A stretch of 10,300 bases of DNA, taken from Deltaproteobacteria bacterium. GTDB lineage: Bacteria; Myxococcota_A; UBA9042; DTJE01. The position numbers and the translations under genes are program-made. The notes beneath the pieces were generated by a model. That model ran no database searches. It saw nothing but the letters and a program-made list of their open reading frames with translations, and was not told where the DNA came from. Position 1 is the stretch's first letter, and the number at the start of each line of letters is the position of its first letter. Positions 6,379 to 10,300 of the stretch are shown here, piece by piece. The stretch lies in contig JADHTP010000091.1 of the NCBI GenBank assembly GCA_016784945.1, positions 1-10,300 on the forward strand, read 5' to 3'.

Positions 6379-6632
6379 CAGGAGAACACTTCGTCAAAGG
6401 AGTGCCACTGGGCCTTTCCGTCACGCATTCTTGCCTGCACATCGAACAAGGCGTCCCTGAATGCGGGATTGGCGAGGATCATCTCCGTGGTGTCCCCTGC
6501 CTGCCTTCGTTTCAGTGCAAGAAGATACTGGGTGACCACATCGGCCACGGTGGTCCGATTCTCCCTTGCAAACACCTTGATGAAGTCCGCGAGGTCGGCA
6601 TCGAGGCTCAGGTTTACTCGGGTCTTGGCCAT
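6378..6632 (-). CDS. Ribbon-helix-helix antitoxin
   Basis: The 84-aa protein starts at ATG 6632, preceded by GGGAG six bases upstream. The N-terminus has the ribbon-helix-helix pattern: strand KTRVNLSLDADLADFI, helix KVFARENRTT, turn and second helix VADVVTQYLLALKRR. This module dimerises and binds DNA through the paired N-terminal strands. The C-terminal part (ANPAFRDALFDVQARM to WHSFDEVFS) would bind and neutralise the toxin encoded immediately downstream. In this type of module the antitoxin, alone or with toxin, represses its own promoter. That fits the inverted repeat overlapping the -10 box just upstream. Confidence 0.8.
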   Translation of the reverse strand: MAKTRVNLSLDADLADFIKVFARENRTTVADVVTQYLLALKRRQAGDTTEMILANPAFRDALFDVQARMRDGKAQWHSFDEVFS

Positions 6633-6651
6633 GGGCTTCTCCCATCCGGTT

Positions 6652-6681
6652 CTGTTCCTATTATGCGCACAACGGGAACAG
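6652..6681. promoter_or_regulatory. 7-bp perfect dyad overlapping the toxin-antitoxin promoter (candidate operator)
   Basis: CTGTTCC (6652-6658) and GGAACAG (6675-6681) are exact reverse complements separated by 16 bases. On the minus strand the dyad covers most of the spacer, the -10 box and the expected start point. This is where an autoregulating ribbon-helix-helix antitoxin would bind. Confidence 0.55.
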
Positions 6682-6688
6682 TCGTCAA
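6660..6688 (-). promoter_or_regulatory. sigma70-type promoter of the toxin-antitoxin operon
   Basis: On the minus strand TTGACG (6688-6683) and CATAAT (6665-6660) are separated by 17 bases, each five of six against the consensus. Transcription would start near 6653, leaving a leader of about 20 bases before ATG 6632. It probably drives all four toxin-antitoxin genes. Confidence 0.65.
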
Positions 6689-6738
6689 GTAGGGTGGATT
6701 TCCAGTTTGGGTCGCAGCCGAACCTACAAAGACTCCAA

Positions 6739-6973
6739 CGCCCCTACAAGGGGGGTCATAGGGGGGCTGCGCCCCCCTTGAGTAAGAGTTGCGCGAATCG
6801 CAGGGCCGCGCACCAGCGTCGGCCCGAGATTAGCGCTTGTAGGGTAAGTCGCCCCTACAAGGGGGGTCATAGGGGGGCTGCGCCCCCCTTGAGTAAGAGT
6901 TGCGCGAATCGCAGGGCCGCGCACCAGCGCCGGCCCGAGATTAGCGCTTGTAGGGTAAGTCGCCCCTACAAGG
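6739..6973. repeat. 111-bp tandem repeat, 2.1 copies, with internal dyads
   Basis: Copy 1 is 6739-6849 and copy 2 is 6850-6960, followed by 13 bases of a third copy (6961-6973). The two full copies differ at one base only (T6819 versus C6930). Each copy carries a G-run/C-run hairpin: AGGGGGGC (6760-6767) pairs with GCCCCCCT (6771-6778) around TGC. A competing 9-bp stem is CAAGGGGGG (6747-6755) with CCCCCCTTG (6772-6780). GGGCCG and CGGCCC form another short dyad. At the copy junction CTTGTAGGG (6836-6844) pairs with CCCTACAAG (6853-6861). No gene is credible here; the frames that cross it only restate the repeat. The 'CCCCTACAAG' ends resemble palindromic intergenic elements seen in many genomes. 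Confidence 0.9.
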
Positions 6974-6983
6974 ACTGCGCCCG

Positions 6984-7012
6984 TTGACAGCGGGCTGTGA
7001 GTCGCTCAGACT
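6984..7012 (+). promoter_or_regulatory. Candidate promoter of the amylase operon
   Basis: A perfect TTGACA (6984-6989) lies 11 bases after the end of the 111-bp repeats. With a 17-base spacer the -10 would be CAGACT (7007-7012). That matches the consensus at only three positions, but these include the important second A and final T. It may need an activator. Confidence 0.4.
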
Positions 7013-7034
7013 TCTCCGTGATGCAGGAGAGGCC

Positions 7035-9428
7035 ATGAGAAAAAGGACGTTGTCGGTGCTGGCGCTGGTGTTGATGGTGGGGGGATGCCGATCCTTGACG
7101 CCCATCACCAGGCCCGACGCCCTGGCCGACCCGGGGCCTGACACATCACCCGCCGACGCAGTCGAAACGGCGGACCTCCCCGTCGAGACCGACACCCCGG
7201 ACCCGGGAATGGATCCGGGACTTCCGAAGGACCCCGGGCCTGATGCCGCGGACGGGGAAACCGGTCAACCGACCGACGTCGCGGATACCCTGGTAGACCC
7301 GGGCGCCGACACCCCCGGTCAGGCGATTCCCCGCCCCTGCGAGGTGGTCTTCACCTGGACGGGCGGGCCCGACACCCTCTCGGTCACCGTGCCGGGCGAG
7401 TGGAACGCCTGGGAACCGACGTCCCATCCCCTGTCCGCCAGCGGGGCGGCCTGGACCGTCACAGTACCTGCCAGCGAAATCGGAGCGGGAGAATGGGGAT
7501 ACAAATTCCTGGTGAACGGCACCGACTGGTCGCTGGATCCCGCCAATCCCCTGGTCAAGTACGTGGGCGACGATCACACAATGAACTCCCGGGTCACGGT
7601 CCCCGATTGCAATCTCCCCCTGCTGGAACTGGAGTCGGTCGAGGCGGACTGGGCCGCGAAGTCCGTGGAAGTGGTGGTCCGGGCCTACACCGGCATCGGG
7701 GGTGAGGACCTGACACATGCGAGCCTGTCGGTGGAGGCCGGGGGCGTCCCCCTGGTGGGCGACTGGTTCGACCCGGCCACCCAGCGTTTCGTGGTGAAAC
7801 GGACGGGACTCGAGCCTGGGAAGCACTCGCTGGTATTCAATGCCTCCAGCAGCCAGGGTGACGCCAGGCCGCTGTTCGTGCCGGTCTGGCTGGAGAAAGA
7901 GCCCTTCAACTGGGAAGATGCCGTTCTCTATTTCGCCATGACCGACCGCTTCAAGGACGGCGATCCCACCAACAGCGCCCCGGCATCCTGCCTTCAGGCC
8001 GGCCACAAAGCCAACTGGCTTGGGGGCGACTTCGAGGGCATCCGGCAGAAGATCGAGTCCGGCTACTTCGATTCCCTGGGGGTCACCGCCCTGTGGGTCA
8101 GTCCGGCCAACGACAATCCCAACGGTTGCTACGGAGGGGACCTCAGCCTCAGTTACACGGCGTACCACGGCTATTTCCCCCTGTCCCTGGACCAGAGCGA
8201 GGACCATTTCGGGGACCTGGACGACCTGCGCAACCTGGTGGACGCGGCCCACGCCCGCGGTATCCGGGTCCTCATGGACCTGGTCGCCAACCACGTCCAC
8301 ATCGATTCGGACCTGTGGTCACTGCACAAGGACTGGTTCCACCAGGACGTGATCGTCTGCGGGGACGACAACAACTGGAACGACCATCCCATCGACTGCT
8401 GGTTCCAGCCCTATATGCCGGACCTGGATTACCGGAAGGTCGATGCCACGGTGGCCTTCACCGACGCGGCCATCCGCTGGGCCCGGGAAGCGGACCTGGA
8501 CGGGTTCAGGGTGGATGCGGTCAAGCACATGATTCACGATTTCGGACGCACCCTGAAGGTCCGGGTCAAGGCGGACCTGGAGGCGTCCGGTGTCCCCTTC
8601 TACCTGGTGGGCGAGACCTTCGTGTCCGAGTGGGGGGACGGTGCGGGCGACGCCGAAAACACCATCAAGGCCTACGTGTCCAAGGACGAACTGGACGGCC
8701 AGTTCGATTTCCCCCTGTACTGGGAGATCCTCAAGGTGTTCGCCCGCGGGGAAGGCGGCATGGACCGCCTGGCCCAGGTGACCGCCGGGAGCGCCGGCTT
8801 CTATGGCACCGACGCCATCATGTCCACCTTCCTGGGCAACCACGACGTCCCCAGGTTCATGTCCCATGCCACGGGAGACATTCCGGATCAATGGGGCAAC
8901 GGGTCCAAGGAAATCGGTTGGAACAATCCGCCGGTTCTGCCCACCGATCCCGAGCCCTTCCAGCGACTGGAGCAGGCCTTCGCCTTCCTCATGGCCCTCC
9001 CCGGCGTGCCGCTCATCTACTATGGCGACGAAGTGGGTCTGCCCGGCGCCGGCGACCCCGACAACCGGCGGATGATGACCTTCGACGGGCTCTCCGACCA
9101 CCAGTTGACCCTGCGCCAGGCCGTAGGTGCCCTGGCCCAGGTGAGGGCCGCGCACCCCGCCACCCGACGCGGCGATTTCCAGGTCCTGTGGTCGGACCCC
9201 GACGGCCTCGCCTTCGCGGTTTCCACCCCTGGCGACGCGGTAGTGGCCGTATTCAACCGCGCCGAGGGCCGTACCATCGCCTTCGACCTGGCCGGCGTGC
9301 CCGGTCTTGTTCAGGCCGGTCCATTGAGCGATGCCCTGACCGGCAACGCCATCGACGTGGTTGCGGGCCAGGTGGACCTGTTCGTGGATCGATATCACTA
9401 CAGGCTCCTGGTCGCCCAGGTGCCCTGA
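7035..9428 (+). CDS. GH13 alpha-amylase family lipoprotein with CBM48-like module
   Basis: The 797-aa enzyme starts at ATG 7035, with AGGAG at 7025-7029. A possible TTG at 6984 is rejected because it is the -35 box. A signal peptide ends in the lipobox LMVGGC (Cys18); Asp is absent at +2, so outer-membrane or surface placement is plausible. Residues about 20-95 form an Asp/Pro/Gly/Thr-rich linker. Residues about 100-190 resemble a CBM48/E-set starch-binding module (VPGEWNAW at 119-126, YKFLVNG, LDPANP), followed by a beta-rich spacer. The GH13 barrel begins near 293 (YFAMTDRF). The conserved regions are DLVANH (415-420), GFRVDAVKH (490-498, nucleophile Asp494), GETF (general acid Glu527) and GNHD (His603, Asp604), so the catalytic triad is complete. 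The last ~100 residues form the usual C-terminal beta domain. It should cut alpha-1,4-glucans outside the cytoplasm. The exact specificity (alpha-amylase versus maltodextrinase or pullulanase) cannot be fixed by eye. Confidence 0.92.
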   Translation: MRKRTLSVLALVLMVGGCRSLTPITRPDALADPGPDTSPADAVETADLPVETDTPDPGMDPGLPKDPGPDAADGETGQPTDVADTLVDPGADTPGQAIPRPCEVVFTWTGGPDTLSVTVPGEWNAWEPTSHPLSASGAAWTVTVPASEIGAGEWGYKFLVNGTDWSLDPANPLVKYVGDDHTMNSRVTVPDCNLPLLELESVEADWAAKSVEVVVRAYTGIGGEDLTHASLSVEAGGVPLVGDWFDPATQRFVVKRTGLEPGKHSLVFNASSSQGDARPLFVPVWLEKEPFNWEDAVLYFAMTDRFKDGDPTNSAPASCLQAGHKANWLGGDFEGIRQKIESGYFDSLGVTALWVSPANDNPNGCYGGDLSLSYTAYHGYFPLSLDQSEDHFGDLDDLRNLVDAAHARGIRVLMDLVANHVHIDSDLWSLHKDWFHQDVIVCGDDNNWNDHPIDCWFQPYMPDLDYRKVDATVAFTDAAIRWAREADLDGFRVDAVKHMIHDFGRTLKVRVKADLEASGVPFYLVGETFVSEWGDGAGDAENTIKAYVSKDELDGQFDFPLYWEILKVFARGEGGMDRLAQVTAGSAGFYGTDAIMSTFLGNHDVPRFMSHATGDIPDQWGNGSKEIGWNNPPVLPTDPEPFQRLEQAFAFLMALPGVPLIYYGDEVGLPGAGDPDNRRMMTFDGLSDHQLTLRQAVGALAQVRAAHPATRRGDFQVLWSDPDGLAFAVSTPGDAVVAVFNRAEGRTIAFDLAGVPGLVQAGPLSDALTGNAIDVVAGQVDLFVDRYHYRLLVAQVP

Positions 9429-9443
9429 TGAGCGAGGTGAACC

Positions 9444-10300
9444 GTGCGCTGTTCGACGGTCCTGGTGATGACGGCACTGGCAGCGAGCCTGGCAGTGTGT
9501 TCGGGGTGTCGATGGTCGGGTTGCATGAAGGGGCCCGAACGGACCATCCACGTGCCCCTGGACCTCCCCGATCCGGCGAACGTGTCCGAAACCATCGATT
9601 TCCTGATGAAGCGTTTCAGTCACGGGGACCTGAAAGAGGCCATGGGAGCTTTCCGCGAGGACGTGGAGTGGCACGGCCCCGGCGGTGTGCAGCCGCCCTC
9701 GAAAGGACGCCGGGAAATGCAGACACATTACGAGGTCATGAAGATCGCCTGCTCCGACGCCGCCATGGCCCCCTCGAAGATCCTGGCCGCGGGGGATGCC
9801 GCTTTCGTGCTCTATGCCTTCCGCGGTACCCACGACGGGTGGCTGTCCGGGGTCAAGGGGACGGGAAGGCCCGTGGGCGCCGAGGGATTGGCGTTCTATC
9901 GTTTCGACGACCTGGCCATCTACGAGATCGTGGACTATTTCAATCCCAACACCCTCCTGGTGCAGGCGGGCCTTCTGCCGGGCGAGGCGGCCGCCGTTCC
10001 CTCCCTGCCGGTGGAGTTCGAAACCATCCGGTCCGGGGTGGTTCCGCCCACGGAGTGGAAGGACCGGGTCGAGGCCGCCTACCAGGCCATGAATCGCGGG
10101 GACCACGCACCGTTTTTGCAGATGATGGACCCCGCGGTCGTGCACCAGGACCACCTGGCCGACACCGTGACCCGGGGCCCCGGGAACGTGACCCGGTCCA
10201 TCACGGGATTCGAGGGCGGCTACGATGACCTGCGATTCCACATCCTGGGGATCCACCAGGTGGAGCAGTACGTGGTGGTCCGGCTGACCTGGACCGGGAC
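9444..10300 (+). CDS. Lipoprotein with two SnoaL-like (NTF2-fold) domains, 3' partial
   Basis: The frame starts at GTG 9444, 15 bases after the amylase stop, with GAGG (9434-9437) six bases upstream. It is open to the right edge (285 codons seen). The N-terminus is hydrophobic with a Cys-rich border (LAVCSGC, likely lipidated at Cys22), though only one basic residue precedes it. Residues about 46-165 resemble a SnoaL-like domain: SETIDFLMKRFSHGDLKEAM, FREDVEWHGP, the strand FVLYAFRGTH and GRPVGAEGLAFYRF ending in IVDYFNPNTLL. A second copy begins near 207 (RVEAAYQAMNRGDHAPFLQM, then DPAVVHQD) and is cut by the window end. NTF2-fold domains are used as small enzymes, ligand binders or scaffolds, so no function is assigned. 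The short spacing implies cotranscription with the amylase. An internal ATG at 9468 is a less likely start, since it lacks a Shine-Dalgarno. Confidence 0.75.
   Translation, partial: MRCSTVLVMTALAASLAVCSGCRWSGCMKGPERTIHVPLDLPDPANVSETIDFLMKRFSHGDLKEAMGAFREDVEWHGPGGVQPPSKGRREMQTHYEVMKIACSDAAMAPSKILAAGDAAFVLYAFRGTHDGWLSGVKGTGRPVGAEGLAFYRFDDLAIYEIVDYFNPNTLLVQAGLLPGEAAAVPSLPVEFETIRSGVVPPTEWKDRVEAAYQAMNRGDHAPFLQMMDPAVVHQDHLADTVTRGPGNVTRSITGFEGGYDDLRFHILGIHQVEQYVVVRLTWTG

Noticed and set aside
6739..6973. CRISPR array
   Set aside because: There are only two long, nearly identical 111-bp units placed directly head to tail, with no variable spacers and no cas genes nearby.
5308..6987. A single 559-codon plus-strand gene from GTG 5308
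   Set aside because: Only the first 90-100 codons look protein-like. The rest is antisense to the toxin-antitoxin genes and then translates the 111-bp repeats twice in identical form.
6984..7034. TTG 6984 as an upstream start for the amylase
   Set aside because: The TTG belongs to a perfect TTGACA -35 box. ATG 7035 has a proper Shine-Dalgarno and begins directly with a lipoprotein signal peptide.
8093..10256. Long open frames (711 and 645 codons) overlapping the amylase and SnoaL-like genes in other frames
   Set aside because: They are Arg/Gly/Pro- or Gly/His/Gln-rich shadows of two well-supported genes and lack any motif of their own.

Overview
The window comes from a high-GC Gram-negative bacterium, most likely from the Myxococcota or another former deltaproteobacterial group. 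Three things suggest this: a C-terminal AgmX/PglI (TonB-like) domain on a lipoprotein, an Asp/Pro/Gly/Thr-rich linker directly after a lipobox, and generally GC-rich codon use. No rRNA or tRNA is present, so the assignment is an inference.

Layout. (1) Positions 2-280: the 3' end of a BON-domain gene. (2) Positions 296-3568: a two-gene operon behind a good sigma70-type promoter. It encodes a 697-aa lipoprotein with a C-terminal AgmX/PglI domain and a 370-aa HAD-fold protein whose catalytic motifs are degenerate. (3) Positions 3575-4990, minus strand: dnaB, the replicative helicase, convergent with the HAD gene. A promoter with a 17-bp spacer sits so close to the preferred start that the mRNA would be leaderless. 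(4) Positions about 5040-6980: an accessory segment. It starts with abutting gene fossils: the C-terminal half of a four-helix-bundle (23S rRNA intervening-sequence type) protein on the minus strand, and a frameshifted 'KHGAYS' protein fragment on the plus strand. Two tandem toxin-antitoxin modules follow on the minus strand. The promoter-proximal one (ribbon-helix-helix antitoxin plus RelE-like toxin with four paired cysteines) looks intact. The distal one has a ParE-like toxin whose C-terminus is replaced by sequence antisense to the neighbouring fossil. Two 111-bp tandem repeats with strong internal dyads close the segment. (5) Positions 6984-10300: an extracytoplasmic starch/maltodextrin lipoprotein operon. 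It has a complete GH13 alpha-amylase with a CBM48-like N-terminal module, then a lipoprotein with two SnoaL-like (NTF2-fold) domains that runs off the window.

How the parts relate. The two ordinary gene blocks are intact and tightly packed. The 2-kb segment between dnaB and the amylase is a mosaic of gene debris, toxin-antitoxin genes and repeats. I found no clear novel defence or biosynthetic system. The points most worth checking are the abutting fossils, a frameshift that looks templated by a quasi-palindrome, the tandem toxin-antitoxin arrangement with its operator-like dyad, the cysteine-bearing RelE-like toxin, and the start site of dnaB.
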